From: Amphimedon queenslandica
Lineage: Eukaryota; Porifera; Demospongiae; Haplosclerida; Niphatidae
DNA length: 64,000 nt
NCBI RefSeq assembly: GCF_000090795.2
Contig: NW_003546293.1
Coordinates: 69,379-133,378, forward strand
Direction: 5' to 3'
Shown: positions 11,765 through 24,698 of the stretch, piece after piece
How positions within the stretch are numbered: the first letter of the stretch is position 1
Layout: each line of letters begins with the position of its first letter
The notes under the pieces: model-generated
What the model was told of the DNA's origin: nothing
Database searches by the model: none
What the model saw: the letters and a program-made list of their open reading frames with translations, nothing else
Made by a program: the position numbers and the translations under genes

Positions 11765-12455
11765 AAATAAAGCAATAATAATTTTGGCAAATTTTGAAAA
11801 AACGTGACTCCAAAATCACCCTAAATTTTTATACCATTTTCTGATGCATATTGATGTCCTTATGCTGTGTAGCAAATTTTGAGCTGATTCCGACTAAAAT
11901 TTTTTAAGTTACGGCCATTTTAAGAAAATGCCAAAGTTCTCAAAAATACCCTGTACTATAGCCCATGTTTTTTTTTCCAAAAATGGCTCCGAAATCAATT
12001 CAAATTTTTATTACATTTTCTGATGCATATTGATGTCCTTATGCTGTGTAGCAAGTTTGAGCTGATTCCGACTAAAATTTTTCAAGTTACGGCCATTTTA
12101 AGAAAATGCCAAAATTCTGAAAAATATCCAAGGCTATAGCCCATGGTTTTTTCCAAAAAATGGCTCCGAAATTACCCCAAATTTTTATTACATTTTCTGA
12201 TACATAATTTATTGATGTCCTTATGCTGTGTAGAAAGTTTGAGCTGATTCTGACTTCAATTTTTCAAGTTATGGCCATTTTAAGAAAACGTCAAAATTTT
12301 GAAAAATACCCAAGGCTATAGCCCATAGTTTTTACAAAAAATGGCTCCGAAATCACCCCAAATTTTTATTACATTTTCTGATACATATTGATGTCCTTGT
12401 GCTGTGTAGCAAGTATGAGCCAATTCTAACTAAATTTTATAAAGTTATGGTCATT
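11765..12455 (+). repeat. Family-B ~177-bp tandem repeat array (about 4 units)
   Basis: Units spaced 176-182 bp carry TGATGTCCTTATGCTGTGTA, GAGCTGATTCCGACT, a GGCCATTTTAAGAAAA-type block and a GGCTATAGCCCATG box (GGCTATAGCC is a palindrome). The array fills most of the spacer between the 3' ends of RNF10 and GNB1L (11452-12520). It is related to family A through the shared GTGTAGxAAGTTTGAxCTGA core. Confidence 0.92.
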
Positions 12456-12520
12456 TTATCGAACAGTTGACAAGTAGCAATTCCAATGATAAAACATGAC
12501 ATGATTATAATATAAGTGCA

Positions 12521-14027
12521 TTAATACAGTTTCCACAAGCTGACTCTCCTATCTTTAGACCCACTGATCATTAGATTGCTGTAATGAGCCAGTGAGGAAC
12601 TGGTAAATGCTATTGATTGCATTGTTCCAGAATGATAGTCCAGTACTGCTAGTGGCTTCCCTTTCTTGCAGCCAAAGACTCTTATCCTATGAAGATAGAG
12701 CATCTCAAATCTTTCATTAACCACCATCTATAATCTTTTAGCTTTACTATTTATTATTATTATTTTTTAAATTCATGGTAGAATTACTGAATGGTAGAAC
12801 AAATATATACCTGTAATCCCATCCTCCAGATGCCATTATACGGCCATCACCTCTAATGGCTACCGAAGCAACTCCACTATTCCTAATCTCAGTACTGTAC
12901 TTCTTCTCCACTAAACACTGATAATGGATAATGATTCAGCTTTTACACAGCATGTTCATATATATATATACTTGCTGTGTAAAGTTAAATGTCTCTAGTG
13001 TTTTTAGAGGTGATCCAGCAACCCCATGATTGCTGTCAATATGATAATCCAGACACATCACTATGCATAATAAGTACATACACCAGTCAATATTATCCAG
13101 TTCTTTATAATGTACCTGATTCTGTGAAGAGTTTAACAATACTTAGTTCTCTATCAGGTCTTCTACCATCCCACACTACTAAACTACCATCTTCACATCC
13201 TCCAAGGACTAGCTGATCCTTTCCACATCTTAGGCACATGATCATCCCTTAACAAATAACTATATATACCAACCATGGTATTATAAAACAAACCTCTTGA
13301 TTTTGGTTCTTCTACTTTTAGATTTGACAGGATCTTTCCATCCAAAGTATTACAAACATTAACCTGTAGGTGTAACAAGCCTTCTTAATTTATCATCATC
13401 ATCATCATCATTATTATTATAACCTGTCCATATTCTCTATCAGCTACAGCAAAGCTGTTTCCATTCCAGCCTACTCATCATTAAAATAAAATACAAAATG
13501 GAAGATGTCTATGTACTTAATGGAATCAAGTTGCAAAAACCAGGATCTGGAACTTTGAACGAGATCTTTTCTTTTTCGGTTTCAACATCCCAAAGTCTAA
13601 CACTTCCTTGTCTACAGAGACTGAAAAAATTACAGTTTTATTGCTTTGAATTTCTCCGGCTAATATCATTACGAAATTAAATCTTGTGGTTTTGCATCCA
13701 AAGAAGAAACTGCTTGAAATGTAAGTACACTTTGATCACAGGAATGCGTCCAAAACTCTCTCTTTGTTTCAATATCCCACAAACTTATGGATCCAGTAGA
13801 TGTACTACAGTAATTTTAACAAAAAATTATGGAACTGGAAAATTTTTTCTGGCTTTAAGATTCAATTTTTATATATTTTCTGACTTTAAAATTTACCCAA
13901 TCAGGACTGATTCTTTCAAGTCAATGGTTGCATGCCGTACTGATGTTATTTCTCCTGCTCTTGGACGGAGAGTAAAGACTGGAGAAGGAGGAGAAGGAGA
14001 AGAAGGAGAAGTAGGTTCTGCACTCAT
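12521..14027 (-). CDS. GNB1L: GNB1L-type WD40 protein
   Basis: Nine exons (13897-14027, 13673-13804, 13517-13620, 13424-13470, 13294-13363, 13116-13247, 12972-13060, 12811-12917, 12521-12686) sum to 978 nt, 325 aa; human GNB1L is 327. A WD40 propeller: GTSTGSISLWD, GSVRLWD, GGCEDGSLVVWD, GGWDYRIRVFG and GSKDRRVSLWKLY at the C-terminus. The last two fit human GNB1L (GWDHRIRVF, GSKDQRISLWSLY) and the MCL-type strand before repeat 4 also fits. GNB1L works with the TTT complex in maturing PIKK kinases in mammals; that role is inferred here. Its start codon is 119 bp from that of squalene epoxidase on the other strand. Confidence 0.92.
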
Positions 14028-14146
14028 TAATTAATAGGTGGAGCTCTTACCAAACTATGAATATGATTATTGATTATGCATGGTGTGAGCTCAGAGCATA
14101 TGGTGGTCTCATCCTCAGGTTATATTGTTGACAAGGATCTGTAGCT

Positions 14147-16155
<2,009 letters not shown>

Positions 16156-16255
16156 CTTTTTATAAACAATACAATTTTTATTGATGTCTATTTATGAATA
16201 TTATTATAACTATGGCAACTGCATGTTCAAAATACAAACACATGCCCCCAAAAAG

Positions 16256-17927
16256 ATGGAGGGAAGTATCAAGCTACTTGAGGCAAACCGAGTCCTTTCT
16301 CCAGTGAGATGCAGTAGTAAGCCTCTACCACCCATTGCCCTGGAGACCGATAATACTGATGGCATGTCGAAAGGGAGTAGCCATATGTTCCTTGAGCAGA
16401 GCAAAGTTGAAGTGGAGGAGTCAATGAAACATTTGCTAACAGAAGTATGTATAATATGAGGTGGTAATCACAGTCAATGAGCAGTTTATGTGTATAAATC
16501 CAATACTGTATGGGTAAAAAATTTTGTGAAGGATTAAGTTTTACATTTTTGCTGTCTGCAATAATTATTCATCTTAATGGCTTTAATTTCCCCAGAATTG
16601 TGTAAATTTAACACCATTGTATCCATATACCGTATTAGGCTCAGACTGTAGAGGCAAAGATACACAGAGGGATTGAAGTGCTATGGCAGAGAAGTAAATT
16701 TAATATTGCAGCTCATTATTGAATTTTATCATGACTATAATAGTGCAGGATCTCTTGGAGCATAAAAGTCAAGAAATGCAACAACAAGTGACATCTTTGA
16801 AGGAAGAACTGAGCGAGAGTGAGGGAAAACTCTCACGATTGAGTGCACAAGAGGCAGCCCTAGTGCAGCAGAGTGCAAAAGCAAGCACACAACTGACAAA
16901 AGAGGAGAGGAAGAGGTATTATTGCAATATGATGTTTGCAATCAAGTTTCTTTATAGAAAAGATTTAGAGCAGAGTATTAGTGGATTGCAAGCAAAGCTT
17001 GATGCAAGTCAGAAGGAGCTTAATGCTCTGACGTTGCATTTCAAAGACAGAGAGAAAGCACAGAAAGAAGAGGTTCAAAAACTCCAATCACAGCTGGAAG
17101 AGAAGACCAGTGCATTGAAAGATTATCAAATGAAGGTACAGCAGTAATCTTCAGTTTGTAATTGTATGTGCATGCATACTCATAGATCAAGCAATTAACT
17201 GAAAAGATGAATTTGCTGACTAAAGACTTAACTCACGAAAAATCAAGCTCAGAAAAACAGCACAGGAATACGTCTGATCAATTGGCACAGCAGACATCAG
17301 AAAACAGGAAACTAATGCTAGAAATATCAAAATTAAAAGTAGAGAATTATATTTGAATTAAACTTATTAATAGAACTATGCATATAATTAGGGAACTTTG
17401 GCATCTACTGTATCTTCGCTGACGGCTTGCAAAGAAGAAAAAAAGAAACTTGAACAGGCTCTCCATTTACAGGAACAAGATCATGAAATTACAATTGGTA
17501 GAATGAATAAGAAACATGCATCTGTGACAAAAGAGCTTGAAGAACAGGTTATAGTATTTTAAAAATTGTATTGCAATAGTAAGCGTTAATTTTTTATAGA
17601 TAGCAGCTCTAAAGAAAGAGCTGGAGCTATTGAACAAGCAATACGCAATAGATGCTGGTGAAATAAAAGCACAATAACCACATGATTGATTAAATATGTC
17701 TTTGTAGAATTTTATAAGCAGCAGTTAATGGAAAATGAAAAGGAATTAGCAACTTTGAGAGCGCTAGCTAAAAATAGCAACAGTGATAGTTATCTTGAAG
17801 CACGAATACAATTTTTAAGGCACCAGGTAAGTACAAAAATCCCAAAAGTCATAAATGAATATTATTGTCTTTTTAGAACTTGCAGGAAATTAAACTACAG
17901 CAAGACAGAAAAAGCAATAGAAAATGA
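16256..17927 (+). CDS. Coiled-coil protein, unrecognised family
   Basis: Nine exons (16256-16444, 16639-16693, 16744-16915, 16958-17135, 17186-17338, 17392-17547, 17600-17657, 17708-17826, 17877-17927) sum to 1131 nt, 376 aa. After a short Pro/Ser-containing head (PVRCSSKPLPPIALE) almost the whole chain from residue ~50 is heptad-rich coiled coil (e.g. DLLEHKSQEMQQQVTSLKEE, QKLQSQLEEKTSALKDYQMK). It ends ARIQFLRHQNLQEIKLQQ plus a basic tail. No signal peptide or membrane segment. A scaffold or cytoskeletal role is a guess. It starts 100 bp after the squalene epoxidase stop and ends 90 bp before the CDK7 start, all on the same strand. The start could be an upstream in-frame ATG at about 16235. 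Confidence 0.82.
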
Positions 17928-18017
17928 TAATTTATTATTTACGAAAATCAAATTTTATAACTTCATAACTTTTAATAAATAAACCACGCCTGTGTGGGCG
18001 TGGTCAACCCACGTGTC

Positions 18018-19695
18018 ATGTCTAAGAGGTACAGAAAACTCGACATTCTAGGAGAAGGACAATTTGCTACTGTATACAGAGCAGAAGACACTGAACGAGA
18101 TAATGCAATAGTAGCCGTGAAGAAGATAAAGATAGGACAGAGAAGAGAAGCGAGGGATGGCATAAACAGGACAGCACTAAGAGAAATCAAACTATTACAA
18201 GTATATACTTGTTTTTTTCATTGCCAGTTCCTCCTCCTTATTTCATTTTAGGAGTTACACCATCCTCATATCTTAGGCTTACTGGACGTGCTGGGTCACA
18301 AGTCCAATATAAGTCTAATATTTGATTTTATGGACACTGATCTTGAGATGATCATCAAAGACAAGTCTCTTCTTCTTCCTCCAGGGGTTGTTAAAGCTTA
18401 CAGTCTCATGATACTTCAAGTTAGCGACGCTAATATTAAGGATTGAGAGAATAGTAAATTAAATTACAATTTGTGATCTAAGGGTATCATCATAATGCTA
18501 AAAAACCTTGTACTATAGTACAGAGAGTTTCACCAAATTTCGTCAAAAATGAAAAGGAAAGAATTTTCTATTTTTATAATTTCTTCTGATACAAATACAT
18601 GTTCTTATGTTGTGTAGAAAGTTTGAGCCGACTCTGATCAAGGTGTAATAAGCATGATGTAAATATTAATACTAATGTCTTTGTAAGTTTATCAACTCCA
18701 ATCTTTATCTCTTTAGGGATTAGAATATCTCCATGCTCACTGGATACTGCACAGAGACTTAAAACCAAACAATCTACTAATCAATAAAGACGGGGTCTTA
18801 AAGATAACTGATTTCGGTCTTGCCAAAGCCTATGGCAGCCCAAACAGAATCATGACCCACCAGGTGGTGACCAGGTGGTACCGGAGCCCCGAGCTATTGT
18901 TTGGTGCTAGACTATACAGCACTGGAGTTGACCTTTGGGCAGTCGGCTGCATCATTGCTGAAATGTTGCTTCGTTTGCCTTTTCTCCCTGGAGAGACTGA
19001 CCTCGGACAATTGAGTACAATATTTGAGTTTTTTGGGAGCCCGAACGAAGAGAATTGGCCCAGTGTGAAATCCTTGCCGGATTATGTTGAGTTTAAGCCG
19101 TCTCCTCCACAGTCCTTTAGGGATGTGTTTTCAGCAGCTGGAGATGATCTCATTCACTTATTAGAGTCTTGTATGAAGCTGGATCCATCCAAAAGGTATA
19201 CCGTATAACTCCAAATTTTTGTCAAATTTGTCAGGTATTTTTGCCTGACAAAATTTTTAACTGACAAAATTTTTTTTCCACGTGGGTAGTATGCGGATTA
19301 ATAACGAAAAAATTAATTTTAACAAGAAATTAAAATTTTGACAAAATTTTTACTGACGAAAATTTAGAGCTATACAGTAACTGAATGTATAGTTACTATG
19401 ATCAAGGGGCAAGGATCCCTTGGATTTGCTATAATGATAATGAAATCACATTAAAAATATATTTGAAAAAATTAAGAATTATTTTATGTACATATATAGG
19501 TGTACAGCGTCTCAAGCTCTCCAAAGCAGTTACTTCAGTAATCCGCCCGGTCCCACTCCAGGTCCTAGACTACCAATGCCACGCTCTAGGAAGGAGATTG
19601 AGGCTGATATTGAGCATGAAATAATGGCGTCAAGGAAGAGGGCTCTTGATGACAGTCAGGAGGGACAGAAAGTGGCAAAAAGACTTAATTTTTAA
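18018..19695 (+). CDS. CDK7: Cyclin-dependent kinase 7
   Basis: Four exons (18018-18200, 18252-18419, 18717-19195, 19500-19695) sum to 1026 nt, 341 aa; human CDK7 has 346. CDK7 is the CDK-activating kinase and TFIIH subunit that phosphorylates the RNA polymerase II CTD. The kinase core is complete: GEGQFATVY loop, VAVKK lysine, the family-specific [12 protein letters not shown] helix, [23 protein letters not shown], and the T-loop [18 protein letters not shown] keeping both the Ser and Thr phosphorylated in mammals. The [14 protein letters not shown] tail and basic C-terminus also match. Its intron 2 carries one family-A repeat. Confidence 0.97.
18488..18645 (+). repeat. Single family-A repeat unit in CDK7 intron 2
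   Basis: Carries the palindromic TGTACTATAGTACA near 18507 and TATGTTGTGTAGAAAGTTTG near 18607, as in the other family-A copies. Confidence 0.85.
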
Positions 19696-20056
19696 TTCAC
19701 ATACATACAACTTTAAAAAAATTATTATAATAACAGGACAGAATTAATATCTACTCTTTAGTCAGAATGAAGTGCAGCAATAATTAATGCAAATGAATCA
19801 TTGTTCCACCTGCTCCAGTATTATATAATCTTCTTGGGATTTAAAATATAGGAACTTTCTCATCTTTTAATTTATCGCATACTCTAAATAAATGTACAAG
19901 AGATGGATGGGTGATGACAATGTGTCACTAAAATGTACTTTGTTATTATTTCTCTTAATTCTTTCTCTGCCGTCTTTCTCTTGTTACCACTAAGACCCCT
20001 TAGACTTTCCCTACAAACCAACAATACTTCCATTACATGTTAAGTGTAGCTCTCGC
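19696..20056. other. Convergent 3' spacer
   Basis: AT-rich spacer between the CDK7 stop and the stop of the basic orphan protein. It contains probable polyadenylation signals (AAATAAATG near 19887) and nothing else recognisable. Confidence 0.5.
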
Positions 20057-20422
20057 TCACTTGACATTTGATTCCATTATTTCTCTAAAAGTAAAGATTG
20101 TCGATGACGAAATCGGCTTCCACGATTTGATTGAAACAGGCTCCGGCAAAATAACTGGTTCTGCCCAAACTTCTTCATCAAACGACTCATCAGTATCATA
20201 GACATTTTCCTTTTCTGACCCAGGGGTATCATTTTTTGAAGACTTGGTGGGCTGGGCCCCAGGTGCTGATGATTGTTCATTTATAGCTATGGGTCTCCTC
20301 TCTTGAATTGAATTTGAAATCTCTTTTCCTGAAGAAGCCCCTGCACTGGATCTCTTTACTTTCCTCCTCTTTGACCAGGATTCGTATGTTATCACCTTTC
20401 TTTTTTTCCTCTTGGGTGGCAT
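20057..20422 (-). CDS. Basic orphan protein, 121 aa, probably nuclear
   Basis: Single-exon ORF from ATG at 20422 (the ORF can be extended upstream only by a non-ATG codon). The N-terminus is strongly basic with likely nuclear localisation signals (PPKRKKRKV, SKRRKVKRS). The middle is low-complexity Ser/Pro/Gln; the C-terminal third is acidic then hydrophobic (YDTDESFDEEVWAEPV ... SSSTIFTFREIMES). I do not recognise the family. Its ATG is only 47 bp from that of the C22orf39-like gene on the other strand, which supports it being a real transcription unit. A chance ORF is possible but unlikely given this composition. Confidence 0.55.
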   Translation of the reverse strand: MPPKRKKRKVITYESWSKRRKVKRSSAGASSGKEISNSIQERRPIAINEQSSAPGAQPTKSSKNDTPGSEKENVYDTDESFDEEVWAEPVILPEPVSIKSWKPISSSTIFTFREIMESNVK

Positions 20423-20469
20423 TTTCAATTAAAATAAATTATTAATTTTAATAATAAAATTTTAATAAA

Positions 20470-20978
20470 ATGGCGTCAGAAATGAAAGAAGAGACACCTT
20501 CCACCTCAGGATCTTCTGACGATTCCCCTTATATATCAAGTATCCCACCTGATAGACGGAAGCAATACGAAAAAATGAGATGCTATGAATTTATATTCGC
20601 AACAAAGCAATGCTTGTGTGAGTCTTGTAAAAGAATAGACTAGTAGATCTATTATGATATTATTTATATAATTTTTTTCCTCACAAATTGATAGCTTCTT
20701 TCCACCAGTTTCACAAATATTATATTTACGGTCAATTTGATGATTGTGCCATTGAAAAGCAGAGAGTGAAGGATTGCTTTAAATGGAGAACGAGCAAGTC
20801 AATGGAAGCCAAAGTGAGAATTTATTTATAATAATAATAATAATAATTATTATTATTATTAATTACTTTCACTGCTACGTAGGAGAATCTTTTTAAAAGT
20901 TTAGAGGCCGAGCAGACGAATATGCACACGCCTGATCCGGTATGGAAGTATCGAGAAAAACCACCGGAAGACTGGTGA
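20470..20978 (+). CDS. C22orf39/PANTS-like twin CX9C protein
   Basis: Three exons (20470-20617, 20695-20813, 20883-20978) sum to 363 nt, 120 aa. It contains twin CX9C motifs: CYEFIFATKQC and CAIEKQRVKDC, separated by SFHQFHKYYIYGQFDD, then a tail ending KYREKPPEDW. Human C22orf39 (UPF0545/DUF3128 family, PANTS) has the same pattern, including HHYYVHGE before the second pair and PPPDW near the end. Twin CX9C folds usually form two disulphides in the mitochondrial intermembrane space; vertebrate PANTS is synaptic. Location in a sponge is not predictable from sequence. Confidence 0.85.
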
Positions 20979-21099
20979 AAGAAATATGTTATCATTATCA
21001 CACATGAAACAGAAAAAAAACAGAAAATAATATTCACACTGTACAGAATCTGTGCTCAATAAATAATTTGATGATAATAATAATAATAATAGTTTGGTG

Positions 21100-22930
21100 C
21101 TATGTTTTTTGATCAATTCTACCAAGCGGCGCTCCTATTTTAACGCTCTCTCCTCTTTGGACGGCAAATTTGAAGTCCTTTGGTCCTTCAAACACAAGTA
21201 CGATTGAAGATCCCATGTTGAAATGACCAAGATGATAACCTTTAGTAGCCTGGAGACTCTCTCCGACTTCTTTGTAGCTGATCACTTTATCAGTATAAGA
21301 ACCAAATTTATATCCACCTTTACGATTTGTCCGTAAATCCTAAAGCAAAAAATTATTTTATTAAATTAATAATCAACTTAATTATTTTCATAGCTACCTT
21401 GTGCATTGATAAGTGAATGGAGCCCACATTATAGGCGCCGACAGCTGCAAATGAGAAGAATCCACTCCTCCATTTTCCAGCGAGTATAACCCTCTCATTA
21501 AGAGCAAATAGACCAGGCATAGTCTTAGCAGCCCAAGGAGCAACGGTGAGTAACTCCCCTAAAAATAAAAAAATTAAATTAAAATAAAATTAATCATAAA
21601 AATAAATATTAAATAGTTAATTTACCAGGAATGTGTCTGGCAATATTTAGTGACCAATCCGTCGGCGAGTAGAAGTGATGATTGTCCCCTGGTCCAAGAT
21701 ATATTACAACATGATAGAGCTCAGACCCCTTGTGGGGTAATTTTGAATCTATGGGGTCTGGAGTAGAAGTCCTTTCTAATAATCCCGGTCCCAGGAATGC
21801 TGAGAGTGAGTAGTGGACGCCTTTCACTTGCTCAATGAGTTCATTGTCTTTGTTTACTTTACCAAAATGGAGGACTTTTCCGTCACATGGACACACCTAC
21901 ACATACAAGAAAACAACATACCAACTGCTGTTTATAGTATGGCATCATGACAGTACAGGAAATATTTTTAGTTGCTAATGCATTAAACTATTATGATAGC
22001 AGCAGCTGGCGACCATCACACTCAATTCAAAAACATTACACTTAAATTAGCTAATCACCAGTAGTACTGGGTGAAGCCCCATTAGTGAAAAGTACATTAT
22101 AGTTGTGAAGTGATATCCACCCACTAGTCATAAAAAAGAAAGCCCCATTAATGAAATGAATTAACATGCACATCCATTTATGATTAGGATAAAATATGAT
22201 TTACATGCACACATACATAATGTTAATTATTACTGCATTATAACTTACCAGCTCATGTTTTTCATCAAAGCTCCTGCTACCTTCTTTGAGATTACGCGTA
22301 AACAAATCAGAGAAGCTCTCGTAGTCCTTGAAATCCCCTCGATCACTCTCCTCCAGGTTACAGTGAAACACTTGAGAATAAAGGCCTAGTAGTGGAGCCC
22401 GGCTCCATACCGGGAGCCTAAGGTTCATTAAAGAACCCCACCATCTTGATAAAGGTCTTGTAGGCAACATTAGAAAACCAGCAAGCTGAGGAAAAAAAGA
22501 TATAAATATCATAATAGCTGGTAATTTTTAAGGAGCAAATTTGAGATCTATTCAGAGTCATTCAAGTCAGCCATTATGTAGCCACATGACCAAACTAAAA
22601 CTTGCTAATCATCACTATTACACATAGCTACTCCAAAACCACCCGATTATCATAGTATTTTAATTCATGATGTTGTAAAAAAAAGGACAGACACACTACA
22701 TTAGTTACCTGCCATGTGACGGGTTGTGGTGACACCCATCTTTCCCCTTTCTCTCGCCCTAGAACTCGATACAGTTGTAATATTCCAATGCAAGCCACGC
22801 CTAAGGTAACTGGTATGCCAAACCAGGTGGACCTTCTCCTCAAGCTACTAGACTTAGTGGAGTATTGGCAGCCAGGCTGTGTCTGCTTTAAACGGGACCA
22901 AATGCCAGAGAAGACGAATCTGTGCAACAT
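21100..22930 (-). CDS. PISD: Phosphatidylserine decarboxylase, mitochondrial
   Basis: Five exons (22709-22930, 22249-22485, 21626-21896, 21398-21558, 21100-21339) sum to 1131 nt, 376 aa; human PISD is ~409. The enzyme makes phosphatidylethanolamine at the inner mitochondrial membrane. [18 protein letters not shown] looks like a targeting presequence; a membrane segment ([18 protein letters not shown]) follows. Conserved blocks: [46 protein letters not shown] and the autocleavage site [11 protein letters not shown], where the usual LGST is MGSS. The second Ser (position of S in GSS/GST) would become the pyruvoyl group, so activity is expected. Convergent with the C22orf39-like gene (121 bp between stops). 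Confidence 0.95.
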
Positions 22931-23243
22931 GTTGACACTTGGCTGGTCTGTTATGCAAGCGTTACTGTGGGCGTGGTTCAAATTATTAGTGGGTGTGGCT
23001 GTAATTAATTATCTAATTAATAATGTAATTAATTAATCATTGACAATGCTTTTCTTTTTTTGCTGTTCTTTGTGGGCAGTGTTACTCTTTCAAGTTTACT
23101 TTTTCTAAAACAATAACTAAAATCTAAAACGACTACTTTACAGCAAACCCTAGAGGATTAAAACAGTCTTAAATACACAAAAAAGATCCTAAAGGTCAAA
23201 TGCAGTCAGTTATGCTGTTTGGAGATCAGTCAGATGAAGACTC
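22931..23243. other. PISD promoter / aldolase 3' spacer
   Basis: Holds two GT-box motifs (GTGGGCGTGG near 22970 and GTGGGTGTGG near 22989) followed by a run of TAATTA repeats, then AT-rich sequence forming the aldolase 3' UTR. No gene seen. Confidence 0.5.
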
Positions 23244-24323
23244 TTAATAGGTGTACTTGGACACGTGAAGATCCTTGCCAGCTGCACCAGAGGAGTCCTC
23301 TCCCTCGTACTTACCAAGAGCAGCAAGACCGTTGCAGCGTGCACGATGAAGAAAAACACTTTGGGCCTCTTTCACATTCTCAGCCTTTCCCTTCCAAGCC
23401 TGAAGGACGCTCGCCTGCAGGGCACGACCATAGGAGAACGTAAGGGCCCAAGGCTTAGTAGCTTTGTAAGCATTGATAGCATTCAAATGAGTTGTGGCAA
23501 CAATCTCGGACTGACCCCCGGAGAGGAACGTGACACCAGGAACGGCAACTGGTAGAGTACGCTGGAACACGGTCACCGTAGCCTCGGCCACTTGCTCAGG
23601 AGTGTACTTTGTAGTACAGTCGTAGCCAGGGAGGACCATATTAGGCTTTAGTAGAGTACCCTCTAGATAAACGTTGTGATCGTGTAGTGCCTTGTATACG
23701 GCTGCCAACGTACGCTGAGAGGCTTCAACACAGGCAGCAAGATCATGCGTCCCGTCTGTCAATATCTCCGGCTCTACGATTGGAACAATCGAGTTTTGCT
23801 GACAAGTGCTGGCGTAGCGAGCAAGAACATTTGCATTCTCCATAACGGCAAGCTCTGACGGGCGGCCATTACCAATCTTCAAGACGCAGCGCCATTTTGC
23901 AAAGCGGGCCCCGTTCTCGTAATAGTTCTTGCAACGTTTGCCCAAATCGTCGAGGCCTTGAGTTGTGGTCTCCTCATCAGTTCCAAGGAGATTAACTACT
24001 CCTTTGTCCACCTTTATCCCGGGTATAACACCTCTTTCTTTCAATATGTCCACGAAACGCCTACCATCGTCTGCTTTCTGCCAGAAAGTCTCATCGTACA
24101 GGATGACAGCACTGATGTACTGTGCATACTCGGGAGGGCTACAGAAGAGCAGCTGGCGGTAAAGACGCCTGTTCTCTTCATTGTTCTCAACTTCAATAGG
24201 TGCGAATCTCTTCCCAATTGTTCCCGTGCTCTCATCAGCTGCTAGGATTCCTTTCCCCGGGGCAACGATTGCCCTAGCGTTGGCGGCTAGCTCCTTCTTT
24301 TGCTCCTCGGTAAGGTAAGACAT
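23244..24323 (-). CDS. Fructose-bisphosphate aldolase, class I
   Basis: One uninterrupted exon, 359 aa, the usual family length (~360). It splits fructose 1,6-bisphosphate in glycolysis. Landmarks: [41 protein letters not shown], the Schiff-base Lys in [21 protein letters not shown], and a C-terminal Tyr (SKYTY) needed for full activity in animal enzymes. The gene lacks introns while most neighbours have many, and is clearly more GC-rich than its surroundings, as expected for a highly expressed gene. Retrocopy origin or intron loss are both possible. An ATG at 24323 was chosen over a longer frame opening with a non-ATG codon. Confidence 0.97.
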   Translation of the reverse strand: MSYLTEEQKKELAANARAIVAPGKGILAADESTGTIGKRFAPIEVENNEENRRLYRQLLFCSPPEYAQYISAVILYDETFWQKADDGRRFVDILKERGVIPGIKVDKGVVNLLGTDEETTTQGLDDLGKRCKNYYENGARFAKWRCVLKIGNGRPSELAVMENANVLARYASTCQQNSIVPIVEPEILTDGTHDLAACVEASQRTLAAVYKALHDHNVYLEGTLLKPNMVLPGYDCTTKYTPEQVAEATVTVFQRTLPVAVPGVTFLSGGQSEIVATTHLNAINAYKATKPWALTFSYGRALQASVLQAWKGKAENVKEAQSVFLHRARCNGLAALGKYEGEDSSGAAGKDLHVSKYTY

Positions 24324-24698
24324 CCTCAAATGAATGCAGTAGCGAGCCCTACTGTACTTTTAACTCTTGACCCTTGCAAATTGGTTTTAAAGTTCAACAG
24401 GATGCTTTACACGTGCTTCAGCTCTGCCTCTTCCCCTCCTTCTCACACAATTGGCCACTCACTACAGTCTAATTTTTTTTGATAAAAAAGATGACAATAC
24501 TGTTTGTTGTTTAGATTCTAAATGACATTTTGTGTCTGTTGCTAAGGCAAAGTTGCAAACTGGCAAATTGAAATTAAGTAAAAATTCAAGACAAAAATAG
24601 GAAGACATTTTGATCACGTGATCAAATCAATAGTTTATAATAAAAATTAATTAATTAGCCTAATTAATTAACACCTAACTACAATTTCGCGGGAAAAG
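24324..24698. other. Divergent aldolase / HAUS8 promoter
   Basis: Head-to-head spacer of 375 bp. The HAUS8 side has TGATCACGTGATCA-like sequence near 24611, TTAATTA repeats and an E2F-like site directly before the ATG. The aldolase side has no TATA box that I can see. Confidence 0.55.
24685..24697 (+). promoter_or_regulatory. HAUS8: E2F-like site at the HAUS8 start
   Basis: TTTCGCGGGAAAA ends 1 bp before the HAUS8 ATG, and matches the E2F consensus (TTTSGCGS, here with flanking AAA). A cell-cycle site fits a mitotic spindle gene. The mRNA start must lie upstream or within it, so the site would be at or inside the 5' UTR. Confidence 0.55.

Noticed and set aside
23958-24245. ORFs antisense to aldolase and to the filamin-repeat genes (33679-34035, 36928-37254, 37329-37727)
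   Set aside because: Shadows of strong, GC-rich coding exons on the minus strand; no domains or splice signals.
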